Positions 32,561 to 43,800 of a stretch of DNA of 64,000 bases are shown in pieces. This DNA is from Rugalucina vietnamica (taxonomy: Eukaryota > Mollusca > Bivalvia > Lucinida > Lucinidae), in contig OZ024876.1 of the NCBI GenBank assembly GCA_964017185.1, positions 11,719,726-11,783,725 on the forward strand, read 5' to 3'. The notes beneath the pieces are model-generated. The model made no database searches, was not told the origin of the DNA, and worked only from the letters and a program-made list of their open reading frames with translations. Made by a program: the position numbers and the translations under genes. How positions within the stretch are numbered: the first letter of the stretch is position 1; each line of letters begins with the position of its first letter.

Positions 32561-34572
32561 CAGCTTGGTTTCAAAAATAACATACCCCTGCAATGTCACA
32601 AAATAAATTGACCTCTTCACCTACATTGCATCGACCATTGCTTGATGACTATTAACCTGGTACGAATGAAACTTCTACATTTTGTGCATATGGCTTAGTG
32701 TATTTAAATGGTATAAATGTTATATCGATCATGAGCAGTCCGATCGGACAGGAAGCTGCTTTTGGCGTATACCAAAATTCTGACAGATTTAAAGTCAAGT
32801 TTTCAAATTTAGGCGCTTGTCATGGTGTACGTACTGTGAATATTGCCATTTTATGACCTGCATGCTATGCATTGACCTGGGACATCTTAAAACTTGCACC
32901 ACACTTGCAAAAGTATAGAATCAGACAGTGGGAGTTTAATATACCCACTGCCTTGTATATAAGTACCTTGCAAATGCACGTTTTCAGCACAAAAATTCTC
33001 TTCAAATTTATCCAATTTTATAAAGGAAGAGTCTATTGACAGACGTCTGGCAATAGCAAATTTTCGGTAAATCTGCTATTGACAGACGTCTGGTAATAGC
33101 AAAGTTTCGGTAAAATTGCTATTGACAGCAAATTATCGGTAAATCTGCTAATGACAGACGCCAGTTAATGACAAAATCGACATTTTGCCGGTGACAGACT
33201 GTTTTAGTTTTACTTTTGAATGAAACATTTGACCATGTTAGCGATATTCACATAAATTATAACATTTATGTAAACTCCGGGTTGCCATGGAGTTGAAAAA
33301 ATGAAAGTCTTTGTCGGAAAATGTGCATACCTATGCTTTTATGTGACTTACAGATAGCGCGTCGACAAAAATTTGTTGGACCTTTTCGGCAACCCCCAAA
33401 TTTTATTAATTTTGCATTTGAAGCAACTTGTTCGGATCAAGTCTTCCGGAATCACCGATTTGACATGTATTTTGCAATGTATCCTAATTCTCTGCCCAGA
33501 TCCATCCAAGTGTTTTATCATCGTAGGAATAACATGTCATTTCAACTTGAAACGACAAGTCAACGTTTGAGAAAAGAAGAAAAAATAAAGATGCTTAATT
33601 AACTGAATAACATTCCGACAAAATTACATTCGGCATGGATATAAAAAATAAAAATGTTATTCAGATGACAGTGGTAATAATTAATGTTTATTAGCAAAAG
33701 CGGTAATTTTGTTATAGACAGGCGTCTGTCAATAGCACATTTACCGAATATTTGCTATTGACAGACGTCTGTCAATAGCACATTTACCGAATATTTGCTA
33801 TTGACAGACGTCTGTCAATAGACACTCCGTTTTAGGAATTTGCATCTGAGAATAGCAGTAACAATTGAAATGATTATTTTTAGATATTTTCATTATACAT
33901 GTATATTGTTTCTCATGCAACGCGCACATACCTGACAATGTTAAAGTTATGTAATGAACCCCTTAAACATAATATATAAATAAAAGACATTTGTTGGTAT
34001 GTAAATATATTTGATTGAAATACTGTGACTGATGATCTCATGAAGACGGTTTATATAAGAAATAATTCCAGAGAAACTCTAACGAAACAAATATCAGGCG
34101 CAAGAGAACACAGTAAGATGTAAATGGAGACTAAGAAAATTTTTGCTTCCTGAACAAACGCCTTTAATGAAAGGAATAGCGTCTATTTAATCATTATTTC
34201 AGTACTTAAAATGTAAAGCGAATCTGGCGCAAGTTTTAAGGTATCTCAAATAGATGTCCATGAATGGCGTTCAGGTCGGAAAGTGGCAGTATTCACAGAA
34301 CGTACATCATACCAATCGCCTAAACTTGCAAACTTGACTTTAAATCTGTCAGAATTTTGGTATACGCCAAAGGCAGCTTCCTATCCGATCGGACTGCTCA
34401 TGATCAATATAAATTTATTACCATTTTAACACACATAAAAATAAGCACAAAATGTAAGAGTTTCATTTGAACAAGGTCAACAGTCATCAAGCAATGGTCG
34501 ATGCAAAGAAGGTGAAGAGGTCAATTTATTTTGCGACATTGCAGGGGTATTTTATTTTTTTAAACCGAGCTG
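32561..34572. mobile_element. 2-kb DNA element with about 300-bp TIRs and TA flanks
   Basis: The left end CAGCTTGGTTTCAAAAATAA (32,561) is mirrored at 34,572 (CAGCTCGGTTTAAAAAAATA on the minus strand), followed on both sides by 'tacccctgcaatgtc', 'aataaattgacctcttcacc' and 'catcgaccattgcttgatga'. TA flanks both ends (32,559-32,560 and 34,573-34,574). Inside the TIRs lie short tandem palindromes (33,029-33,165 and 33,713-33,826, opposite orientation). The interior frames at 33,321-33,602 overlap each other and show no transposase motif. TA duplication and a CAG start are compatible with a Tc1/mariner-type source. Its TIR recurs inverted around the 35-52 kb arrays. Confidence 0.8.
33029..33826. 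repeat. Two inverted sets of tandem 24-bp palindromes
   Basis: CTATTGACAGACGTCTG(T/G)... units, ideal form CTATTGACAGAC plus its complement, recur about three times at 33,029-33,165 and three times at 33,713-33,826, spaced by 'gcacatttaccgaatatttg' or its reverse complement. Intact palindromes are kept best on the right. Confidence 0.75.
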
Positions 34573-34627
34573 TAATTATAGGCGAGGTGTGTTAGAATTC
34601 TACGTTTTTTGTATACATTTATGTACA

Positions 34628-34965
34628 AGTACAAGGTACAAATAGGCAAAGATCAAGAACAGGCGCAATCAGAAAAAGATTCCCACTCCAAAAAACCGAG
34701 CTGGGAAAAACCAAACTAACAATCAGGTACTTACACCATGAAAACATATCGTAAGCCGAATGAGCAGCTATTTTCACAATAGGTGGCTGCTCAGTTACCT
34801 TAACTAAAAATTTGAAAACGTACAAAAGGTGCCAACAGCACAAAAAATTTAAACACCAAGACATAAAATAAAAAGAACCACCACAGAACTATCGAAAAGT
34901 ATTGGAACGATCAGTAACACAAAGCTACTGGCGGGCTTAAACCGGTTTTACATGGCCATAACCTC
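34628..34965 (-). mobile_element. Penelope-like terminal segment
   Basis: It runs from 'caaggtacaaataggcaaag' to 'taaaccggttttacatggcc'. It abuts a truncated TIR of the CAGCTYGG family on the right and seems to have replaced the outer about 150 bp of that TIR. Confidence 0.6.
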
Positions 34966-34967
34966 AA

Positions 34968-35130
34968 CTGTATTTAGTTTTTAATGATCATGAGCAATAC
35001 GATTTGACAGGAAGCTGCCTTCGGCGTGTAACAAGTTTCGGGCGGATTTAAAGACGAGTTTTTGGGTTTTGGCGATTTGAATAATGTAAGTACTGCGAAT
35101 ATTACCACTTTCTGACACGAACGTAAAGTT
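34968..35130 (+). mobile_element. Truncated left TIR of a possible 17-kb element
   Basis: 'atgatcatgagcaatacg', 'tttgacaggaagctgcc', 'ttcggcgtgtaac' and 'tactgcgaatattaccac' match the inner part of the TIR at 32,720-32,870 and, inverted, 52,289-52,440. The outer part is missing. Confidence 0.65.
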
Positions 35131-36151
35131 AGTTGTCGGTTGACGGTTGACGGTTGACTATTCAAAAAACTAAGTTATTTTTTGGTCAACTTTGCACTTA
35201 GCTTTTTTCTGCCACTATTCGAACTTAGTTTTTTTGGGTCAAAATCAAAGTTTTTTCTATGTTGGAAAAATCGAACTTAGTTTTTCGAATAGTCAACCGT
35301 CAACTAGTTGACGGTTGACTATTCGGACTTAGTTTTTTTGGGTCAAAATCAAAGTTTTTTTCTATGTTGGAAAAATCGAACTTAGTTTTTCGAATAGTCA
35401 ACCGACAACTAGTTGACAGTTGACTATTCGGACTTAGTTTTTTTGGGTCAAAATCAAAGTTTTTTCTATGTTGGAAAAATCGAACTTAGTTTTTCGAATA
35501 GTCAACCGACAACTAGTTGACAGTTGACCATTCGGACTTAGTGTTTTTGGGTCAAAATCAAAGTTTTTTCTATGTTGGAAAAATCGAACTTAGTTTTTTG
35601 AATAGTCAACCGTCAACTAGTTGACGATTGACTATTCGGACTTAGTTTTTTTGGGTCAAAATCAAAGTTTTTTCTATGTTGGAAAAATCGAACTTAGTTT
35701 TTTGAATAGTCAACCGTCAACTAGTTGACGATTGACTATTCGGACTTAGTTTTTTTGGGTCAAAATCAAAGTTTTTTCTATGTTGGAAAAATCGAACTTA
35801 GTTTTTCGAATAGTCATTCGGACTTAGTTTTTTTTGGGTCAAAATCAAAGTTTTTTCTATGTTGGAAAAATCGAACTTAGTTTTTTGAATAGTCAACCGT
35901 CAACTAGTTGACGGTTGACTATTCGGACTTAGTATTTTTTGGGTCAAAATCAAAGTTTTTTTCTATGTTGGAAAAATCGAACTTAGTTTTTCGAATAGTC
36001 AACCGTCAACTAGTTGACAGTTGACTATTCGGACTTAGTGTTTTTGGGTCAAAATCAAAGTTTTTTCTATGTTGGAATATGTTGGAAAAATCGAACTTAG
36101 TTTTTTGAATAGTCAATCGTCAACCAGTTGACGGTTGACTATTCTGACTTA
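35131..36151 (+). repeat. Palindromic satellite array, left part (about 10 units)
   Basis: The unit of about 103-107 bp consists of a 38-bp palindrome (half GAATAGTCAACCGTCAACT, complement AGTTGACGGTTGACTATTC) and a linker 'ggacttagtttttttgggtc ... ctatgttggaaaaatcgaac'. The palindrome arms are complementary to each other, so every unit can fold. Variation sits mainly in T-runs and at CCG/CTG in the arm. The last unit is split by the transposon at 36,152. Confidence 0.95.
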
Positions 36152-36537
36152 TAGTCAAAGGGCTGGTCAGCTGGGTTCAATTTTTATTCAACCCGTCTGG
36201 TAGAAAAATTTCATTGGTACCAGGTGATAGTACAACTATATAGTAGTCAAATTAGGGTGGATGCCAGAAACAGAAGTGGTGCAGATTTTTTTCATGCGAC
36301 ATTTTGTTACCCCACCCACTACAATGCATGAAAGATAAGTTCATATGTTGGAAACCGCAAGTTATCAATATCTAGTTGTGATAATTCATTGCAAATTAGT
36401 CAAATTGACACTGGAGCACATAAGCAATTGTAGGTTTCAGTCATAGAAGAGGACAGAATAAAATGGACACCCTGGTGTTACCCCACCCACCCAGTTTTCA
36501 TTGGTAACCGTTGACAACATTATACAATTTAAGCTTA

Positions 36538-36557
36538 TATTTTTTTCTTTCTTTCAG
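36538..36557 (+). promoter_or_regulatory. Probable 3' splice site before the transposase start
   Basis: A polypyrimidine tract with AG (tttttctttctttcag) ends 25 bp upstream of the ATG at 36,583. It suggests a 5'-UTR intron; a donor such as CAG/GTGATA near 36,222 is possible but unproven. Confidence 0.5.
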
Positions 36558-36582
36558 GTGATTGAAAAACAAATTTTTCAGG

Positions 36583-39500
36583 ATGGAACCTAGTCCATTG
36601 AAACTGAAACTCACTCCAAAGAAGAGAAGATTGAGCACTGAGAAAACAAAATGTATATTTTGCGAAGTAGAGACTTGTGAGAACACTAGAAAAGCATCTG
36701 CTAAGGGTATTTCAGCTTTTCTGACTGCTTTGAAGCTTCGCAAAAATGTTGGTGATGACAATGTTAGTAAGTATTTTGGAACAGTTGTTGAATATGGTCC
36801 TGAGCACGAAATCAAATTGGTTGAGTCAGAAAGTGATATTTACTGGCACAAACAATGCTACTGTACATTTACAAGTAGAGACCACATAACCCGTCTTGAT
36901 GATAAAGACAGAGAAAGTGATGTTGTACCTGGACCTTCTAGTTCGAAAGTGCGAAGACAGACATTCAACTGGAAAGAGCTGTGCATGTTTTGTGAAAAGA
37001 AGTCATATAAGAAGGATAAATGTCTCATTAATGTTGTATCAGATGAGTTTTGTGATACGTTAGAAGAAAGGGCTAAAGAAAAGAAAGACACACACATGGA
37101 TTGTAAAGTTGGTACTTTGTACAGAAAATTGATTGTGTATGAAGCAAAGTATCATAAGGCTTGTCATAGCAAATACCTGAAAGTAAAATCTAAGGAGCAA
37201 AGTATCCAGAAAGATGAGACAGTGTATGATAAAACCCTGGAAACATTAATGAAAACAATTGATCCAAATCTGAAAGCAGGAAGAGCTTATCTTATGACTG
37301 ATTTGTTATTGAAATTCAAGACATTACTGGAACAATCAACTTCTGCAGAAAAGTCTCAGATATATACAAGTCAAAAGTTGAAAAAGAAGATTGAAAGCAG
37401 GTATTCGGACAGGGTTCAAATTGTATCTTCAGATTTGAAAGGCAAGCCTGATATTGTTATGGATAAAGATATAAAGTTAGAGGATGTGGTAAATTCAACT
37501 GCAAAGTTAAGAGATACTCTGAAGACTCAGCAGATAGAGACTGATTTAACAGTTTCTGGAGAGGCCAACTTAACACCAGATCGCATTTTGTACCATGCAG
37601 CACTAATACTAAGATCAGAAAGAAAAGACTGTAGTACAATAGAGATCCAGCCTCTAGATCCTGTTGATATAAGAGTAGAAAAAGAGGAACAAATTACTCC
37701 AGAAAAGTTGTACTCATTCTTTGCCTGGGTATTTCTGTCAGACGCTACCATGACACCTGAAGTAATCAAGATGGAAGATATTAAAGTGAAGAACCCATCC
37801 TAACACCAGAAAATATTGGCTGTGTGTCAAGATATTATTTACATAGGTTCTAGGGGGAAATGTAGAACACCAAAACATATTGGTTTGGGCATAGCTTTGC
37901 ATCAATTAACACAGTCTAGGGATGCAGTTGAGTTGATAAATAAGAATGGGCATGGAATAAGCTATGATGAAGTACGACGGATAGACACTTCATGGGCTTT
38001 ACAACAACAAACAGATGATGGAATAATCATTCCTCCTAATATAAAGCCAGGTATTCCATTACGGGCAGCTGGAGATAATTTTAATAGAGCCACTGAATCC
38101 CTTGAAGGTAAACATCTCGATATTGTCAACATGGTGCTGTATCAGGCAGACAAGACAGACACTGACATTCATGGTGACTTTGGGCCAATTGTAGAACAAC
38201 TGAATGTTAATAGGAGAAAAACTCTGAAAGATATTAAAGTTTCTGAAATCCTTGAATGCCCAAACTTGCAGGGAAAACAGCCTGGCCCACGTCATTTACT
38301 GAACAAAGTCAACATGGCATGGTTTCAGTCCTGCTCAGACCTACACAAAGAGGAAAGGGCAATGAATATGGCTTATATAGAATTGAGAATGATGCCTATA
38401 AAGCTGTTTGAAATGCAACTAGAAAATCTGGAAAGTCAAATACCTGGCTGGACTGTGTTCCATGCATATGTGAGTCACAAACTTCATGTACCCACAACAA
38501 GAATAGGATATTGTCCCATGATTCCTGCATCAGCTACCGAATTCAACACGGTTTACACCATGATGAAAGTATTCAAGCAACTATTTAGGGCCTTAGGACA
38601 AGAATGGACCTACATAACATATGATGAGGCAATATATAGTAAAGCTCAAATGATAAAATGGAGAAATATGGATGAGTTCAAAGATGATGAAATGGAAATG
38701 GGTGGAATGCATAGAGCTATGAACTTTATGGGAGACATAGGAAAGGTAATGGAAGAAAGCGGATTTGAAGATATCATAGTAGAAGGTGACTTATATGGCC
38801 CAAGTGTTGTACAGGTGATCATGAAAGGTAAAGCCTATAACAGAGGTGTAAGGACACATAAAATTATGAATGAGACAATGCAACGATTGAAATGGAAAGC
38901 ATTTCAAAAGTGGGTTGAAGAGAATGAAATACAAATACCTGACGAAGATAAAGAATCTACTGCAGAAGATGTAATGAAGATACGTGGGTTGCTTCTGTCA
39001 AAACGAGACATTAATGATGATGATGAAGTGAAAAGTGCTGTAAATTCGTTCATAGAACATTCAGCTTGTATCAATAACTTGCTCCACGACTTTACAGCTG
39101 AAGGATGCAACAAATCATATACCTTCTTGTTCTGGGAAACATATATCAATGACCTTTCACAACTTCTCATGGACTATATTGCAGCTAAACGAGATGGGAT
39201 TAGAGACCTGGAGCTTGAGACATTTGCTGAAATGATCCCATACGACTTCGTTTGTGGCCACACAAATTATGCTAGATGGGGAACACTCAATGTAACAGAG
39301 GGCTACCTTCTTAAGCAAAGTAAGCCTGAATTCCATGAAGTAATCTCCAAAGAACAGTCTGCAGTATACAGAACAAATAAACCATTCAGCGGGGTATGGC
39401 ATGACATGGCCCTCGAACAGTCACTGAACAGAGAATGTGGCAAGTTTAAACAATTGTACACAAACGAAGGAGCACTGCAAAAGTACTATCTCACAGCTCA

Positions 39501-41424
39501 CCGCAAAGCTGAGGTAACTAAAAATGTGAAACTGCTGAGCGGTTTCCTTGAGAGTAGCAGTGAAGAATTAAAGGAAGCATCAGCTGAGAGGATAAAGAAA
39601 GATGAGTCAGCCATTCAGAAGATTATTGCTGTAGTTGAAGAAAGAATGACAAATCCATTTGAGTTTGACACAAGTGCAACTGAAGATGAGAGGCAGCCTC
39701 TAATCAACATTGCAACATCAGGGGTTGCAAGTGAAGAAATTCAGAATGATCTGTGTAAAGCAAGAGAAATGGGACAGAAAAGATTGCAAGAATTTGTAGA
39801 AGAAAGGCTGCAGAATAATAGAACAGATTTTATGGCTCCGATCCCCAAGCAAACCATAAAGACATTCAGCACTTTAAATAAGCCAATGAAAATCAAGACA
39901 CATGGCAAAGTAGAATCAGTTAATATTGACAGACAGATATTCAGCAAGCTGACAATAATAGCACAGAGTAGGGAAGTAGATATCAAAACCCTTTTGAATT
40001 ATGAACTGACACCCGTTCCACTTGCACTATTCAACCTTGATGGAACTATGAGAAAAACTACCAAGTCAATGACAATGTCCTGGATTGAAGGTCAGCATGC
40101 TGTGAAACAACTACCAGAAAATGAGCATCCAACACTCCTGGTAATCGACCTAATGATGCTCTTAAGGATTATCTGTACTGATAAAAGTGACTGTAAAACA
40201 TTTGGTGATATATCATCCAATGTTTTATCTGCAATCTCTGGTATGAATTATAAGTATACAGCCCTGGTTGGACACAATTATCAAAGCAGTGAATCGATAA
40301 AATCAGCAGAAAGAACAAGACGGGGGGTGGTGCAAATGCAAGAGATAAGAAATCCCAGGAAAGAAACCCCACTTCCAAGACAGAAATTAAAGTTTCTCTC
40401 AAATCCAGCAAATAAGTTAAATTTAGCTGATTATGTATGCAGAGATCTAGAAATTGAACTTCAGAAACAGCTACCAGATAATATGACAGTATTTCTAGGG
40501 GGTGGATTCAAAGATCCAAAGAGAGCTGTTAAAGTGGAAAAGAATGTTAGTGCCAGGGTAGAGGCTTTAGAGTCAGACCACGAGGAAGCCGATTCTAGAA
40601 TGTTCGTGCATATTGATCATGCGGTTAAAGAACTGAGTGTGAAAAGTGTAGTGCTCTGGAGTCTCGATTCTGATGTCGCGGCAATATGTCCAAGAATGGT
40701 ACATCTTCTTGACATCAAATTGTTCTTTAAGACAGGGTTAAAGGAGCAGAAGAGAATCATTCCAATGCATGACATAGCATCAGAATTAGGTGAAAGAATG
40801 CCATTGGCTCTACCAGTAATACATGCACTAAGTGGTTGTGATTCAACCAGTTCCTTCTTCAACAAAGGAAAGAAGACTTGGTTTGCTACCTTGGAGAAAT
40901 ATCCTTTAGTTTTAGAGGGAATAATGGACATAGGAGAGCATCCAGTGAACATAACAGAAAGAGCAGTGAAATCAGTGAATCAGGCAGTTTCAGAAATCTA
41001 TTGCGGAAAACTGATGAACAATACAGATGATGCAAGGTATGAACTGTTCTCAAAGAAAGGTTTGTCAAGCGAAAAGCTACCACCCACATCTGATGCATTG
41101 TACATGCACATAAGACGAGTGAACTACCAGACATATATCTGGAAATCATCTACAGAGCCAATCATGGACCTTCCATCGCCACTGGATGGCGGCTGGACCA
41201 GTGATAAGGATGGGCATTTAGTTCCATTGAAGATGACACAGGCCTCTGCACCCGAGGCATTACTGGACTTTACTAAATGTAGCTGCAAAACTGAATGCAA
41301 GACAAAACGATGCAAATGTATGAAGGAAGACATTCTGTGTACAGATGTGTGTTTTTGTGACAATGAAATATGCCTGAATAGAATAGAATATTCTGTTAGT
41401 TCTGATAGTGAAGACGATGGGTAA
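36583..41424 (+). pseudogene. Transposon protein: paired zinc modules, XPG/FEN-like nuclease, CXC domain; one in-frame stop
   Basis: A single frame of 1,613 codons, open except for TAA at codon 407 (37,801-37,803); the 1,202-residue part after it is in the same frame, and there is no frameshift. Visible in order: basic N-terminus; CxxC (C24, C27) with HxxC (H89, C92); a second CxxC (C134, C137) with HxxC (H191, C194); a core with KHIGLGIALHQL, GDNFNR (D498) and GKAYNRGVRTHK; an acidic signature DHEEADSRM (E1334, E1335, D1337), LDSDV (D1362, D1364) and HALSGCDSTS (D1420), as in XPG/FEN/PIN-type nucleases; and a C-terminal cysteine cluster C1566 to C1597 (CxC-x3-C-x4-CxC-x6-C-x3-CxC-x4-C), close to the tesmin/TSO1 CXC motif, which binds DNA. 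I recognise the HALTGCDSTS family as a multicopy animal protein. The ATG is preferred over the upstream TTG. The nonsense codon lies in a conserved stretch, so a recent mutation is more likely than an intron. Which domain performs transposition is not established. Confidence 0.85.
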
Positions 41425-41478
41425 ATGAATAGTTACGAATGACAGATTAGAAACATAAGTGTTTGCTTACGACCAGAT

Positions 41479-41539
<61 letters not shown>

Positions 41540-41628
41540 GTGATGGTGATGATCTGCCAAATGCATCTATAACTTTAACATTCACACAGTACAGAGTTTT
41601 CAGATAAATTTAGATGATGATGATGATA

Positions 41629-41675
<47 letters not shown>

Positions 41676-41690
41676 GATGATGATATTGAT
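41479..41690 (+). repeat. Two (GAT)n microsatellites
   Basis: About 20 GAT units at 41,479-41,538 and an interrupted run at 41,612-41,690, both inside the transposon's 3' untranslated part. The last residues of the protein are also acidic (DSEDDG), so the repeat may have grown from the coding end. Confidence 0.95.
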
Positions 41691-41699
41691 GATGTTTAC

Positions 41700-42186
41700 T
41701 TGTGGCTATGGTAGTAATGTTGATGATATAAAAGTGATGTGTTGTACAGTATTATGCTTTTCATTGATAGTCCTTCGTATATGTACAGGTTAATTAATCA
41801 TATTTCAGCAATCTCACAAAACGCATTGTTGAATCACAATAATGACACAAAATTCTGACAATATATGTTTGATCTAGTAGATTAAGTCAACCTTTATAAT
41901 AAATCTAGCCTTAGCTATCGACACATTTATTATGAGACTGAAAATTCATAAATTGGCTTTAATTCATTATTTTAGGTGCATTTATTACATAATTTACAGC
42001 ATTTCAAATATATCAGATCTCATCTGAAACACACCTAATGTCCAGAACATGCATGAATGTCAACAAACACCTTATACTCATAATAATTTGTCAAAATATT
42101 GCTTTGTTTCATAGTATGTTTCAATATTTTGAACATGGCATAATTTTAATTTACGTAATGAGCATTTTTTGGGTAGGTGCGTTAAT
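41700..42186. other. 3' non-coding part of the transposon
   Basis: A+T-rich, with a candidate poly(A) signal AATAAA at 41,898-41,903. No further frame with motifs. Confidence 0.4.
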
Positions 42187-42347
42187 TAGCGTACTAAAAA
42201 AAATCTGCACCACTTTCAGATCTGGCATCCATGCTTAAAGTGACTCTAATAGGTTATACTAACTCACTGTACCAATGGAATTTTTCTACCAGGTGGGTTG
42301 AAAAAAAATCAGAAATAGAGCCCTTTTTGGCACTGGCCCTTTGCCTA

Positions 42348-43178
42348 TTAGTTTTTTTGGGTAAAAATCAAAGTTTTTTCTATGTTGGAAAAATCGAACT
42401 TAGTTTTTTGAATAGTCAACCGTCAACCAGTTGACGGTTGACTATTCGGACTTCGTTTTTTTTGGGTCAAAATCAAAGTTTTTTCTATGTTGGAAAAATC
42501 GAACTTAGTTTTTTGAATAATCAACCGTCAACTAGTTGCCAGTTGACTATTCTGACTTAGTTTTTGGGGTCAAAATCAAAGTTTTTTCCATGTTGGAAAA
42601 ATCGAACTTAGTTTTTTGAATAGTCAACCGTCAACCAGTTGACGGTTGACTATTCGGACTTAGTTTTTTCGGGTCAAATTCACTATTCGAACTTAGCTTT
42701 TTTGTCAAAATCAAAGTTTTTTTGATTATGTTGGAAAAATCGAACTTTGTTTTTTGAATAATCAACCGTCAACCAGTTGGTGGTTCACTATTCGGACTTA
42801 GTTTTTTTGGGTCAAAATCAACGTTTTTTTTCTATGTTGGAAATATAACAATGTTTTGAATAGTCAACCGTCAACCAGTTGACGGTTGACGGTTGACTAT
42901 TCGAACTTCGATTTTTTTGGTCAAATTCGCACTTAGCGTTTCTCTGCTACTATTTGATCTTATTTTTTTTTTCGGTCAAAATCAAATTGTTTTCTATGTT
43001 GGAAAAATCGAACTTAGTTTTTTTGAATAGTCAACCGTTAACCAGTTGACTATTCGAACTTATTTTTTTTTTTTTGTCAAAATCAAAGTTTTTTCTTTGT
43101 TGGTAGAATCGAGTTGACGGTTGACTATTCGAACTTAGTTTTTGGTCAAATTCGCACTTAGCTTTTTCTGCCACATCG
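42348..43178 (+). repeat. Palindromic satellite array, continuation after the transposon
   Basis: About seven units in the same orientation as 35,131-36,151, beginning with the second half of the interrupted unit ('ttagtttttttgggtaaaaa'). More degenerate than the left part: several linkers are shortened or rearranged ('cttagctttttctgcc'). Confidence 0.9.
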
Positions 43179-43189
43179 CTCATCAATTT

Positions 43190-43625
43190 TATGTCGATTC
43201 GAACTATTGAGAGATTCACAACGAGGACCGAACAACTAACTAAATGTTTTGAGCCACAGCGGAAGATGAGGGTGAGGTTAGGGCTCTGTAAAATCGATTT
43301 AAGCCCCCCCCCCAGTAATTTTATATTACTGATCGTTCCAAGGCGATACTTCTGCTGTGGTTCTATTTTTTTCCTTAATGCTGTCGAGTCAAAATTTTGG
43401 CCTGTTTGGCCTTATGTGCGTTTTCATTTATTTTAGTTGAGCTTTGGTAACTGGGTGGCCGCCTAGTGGGAAATAGCCGCTCACTCGGCTTACGATGTGT
43501 TTGCATATTATAAGTACACGTTATAAGAACCTAAGTGTCATTTTGGTTTCCAGCTCGGTTTTTTGGGTGGGTTTTTCAATCTGATTGCGCCCTTTCCTGA
43601 TCATCGCCTATTTGTACCTTTTTAT
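43190..43625 (+). mobile_element. Penelope-like terminal segment, inverted, inside the array
   Basis: It runs from 'gagattcacaacgaggaccg' to 'catcgcctatttgtaccttt', the reverse complement of the usual terminal segment. Array units resume at 43,640, so it inserted into the satellite. Confidence 0.65.
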
Positions 43626-43639
43626 TAGTCAGTATCAAT

Positions 43640-43800
43640 TTTAACTTAGTTAATTTTGAAAAGTCCAATAGCCAACCAGTTGACGGTTGACTATTCGAAC
43701 TAAGGTTGTGTTTTTATCATTTATTTTGGTCAAATTCGAACTTATTCATTTATATATTTTTTGGAAAAATCTAAAGTTTTTTTGAATAGTCAATATCTAA
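43640..43800 (+). repeat. Decayed palindromic satellite units
   Basis: 'caaccagttgacggttgact', 'ttttggtcaaattcgaactt' and 'tttttggaaaaatct' keep the unit order but are strongly diverged. This marks the inner edge of the left array. Confidence 0.75.

Larger units (their letters stand above)
36152..42347 (+). mobile_element. 6.2-kb XPG/FEN-nuclease DNA transposon (Academ-like)
   Basis: The left end TAGTCAAAGGGCTGGT and the right end (minus strand) TAGGCAAAGGGCCAGT are TIR starts. Similarity continues with gaps for about 150 bp ('caacccgtctggtagaaaaa' / 'caacccacctggtagaaaaa', 'ggatgccag', 'gtggtgcagatttttt'). TTA flanks both ends (36,149-36,151 and 42,348-42,350). Deleting the element plus one TTA gives 'gactattctgacttagtttt', an intact satellite unit, so the ends are well defined. 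It carries one long frame (36,583-41,424), a polypyrimidine acceptor at 36,557, GAT microsatellites in the 3' region and AATAAA at 41,898. A nuclease-bearing protein, long TIRs and a 3-bp duplication fit the Academ superfamily branch with an XPG-like nuclease; this assignment is by memory of the family. Confidence 0.85.

Noticed and set aside
33321-33602. Transposase candidate inside the 2-kb TA-flanked element
   Set aside because: Two overlapping short frames without a DDE/D or DNA-binding motif; the element is better described as non-autonomous.
37762-37809. Short intron removing the in-frame TAA of the transposon protein (48 or 81 nt options ending at CAG 37,809)
   Set aside because: Donors are weak, sizes are small, and the sequence on both sides reads as continuous conserved protein; kept only as an alternative to be tested with RNA.
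36858-41363. Several minus-strand frames of 60-111 residues across the transposon gene
   Set aside because: They are shadows of the plus-strand coding sequence without motifs.
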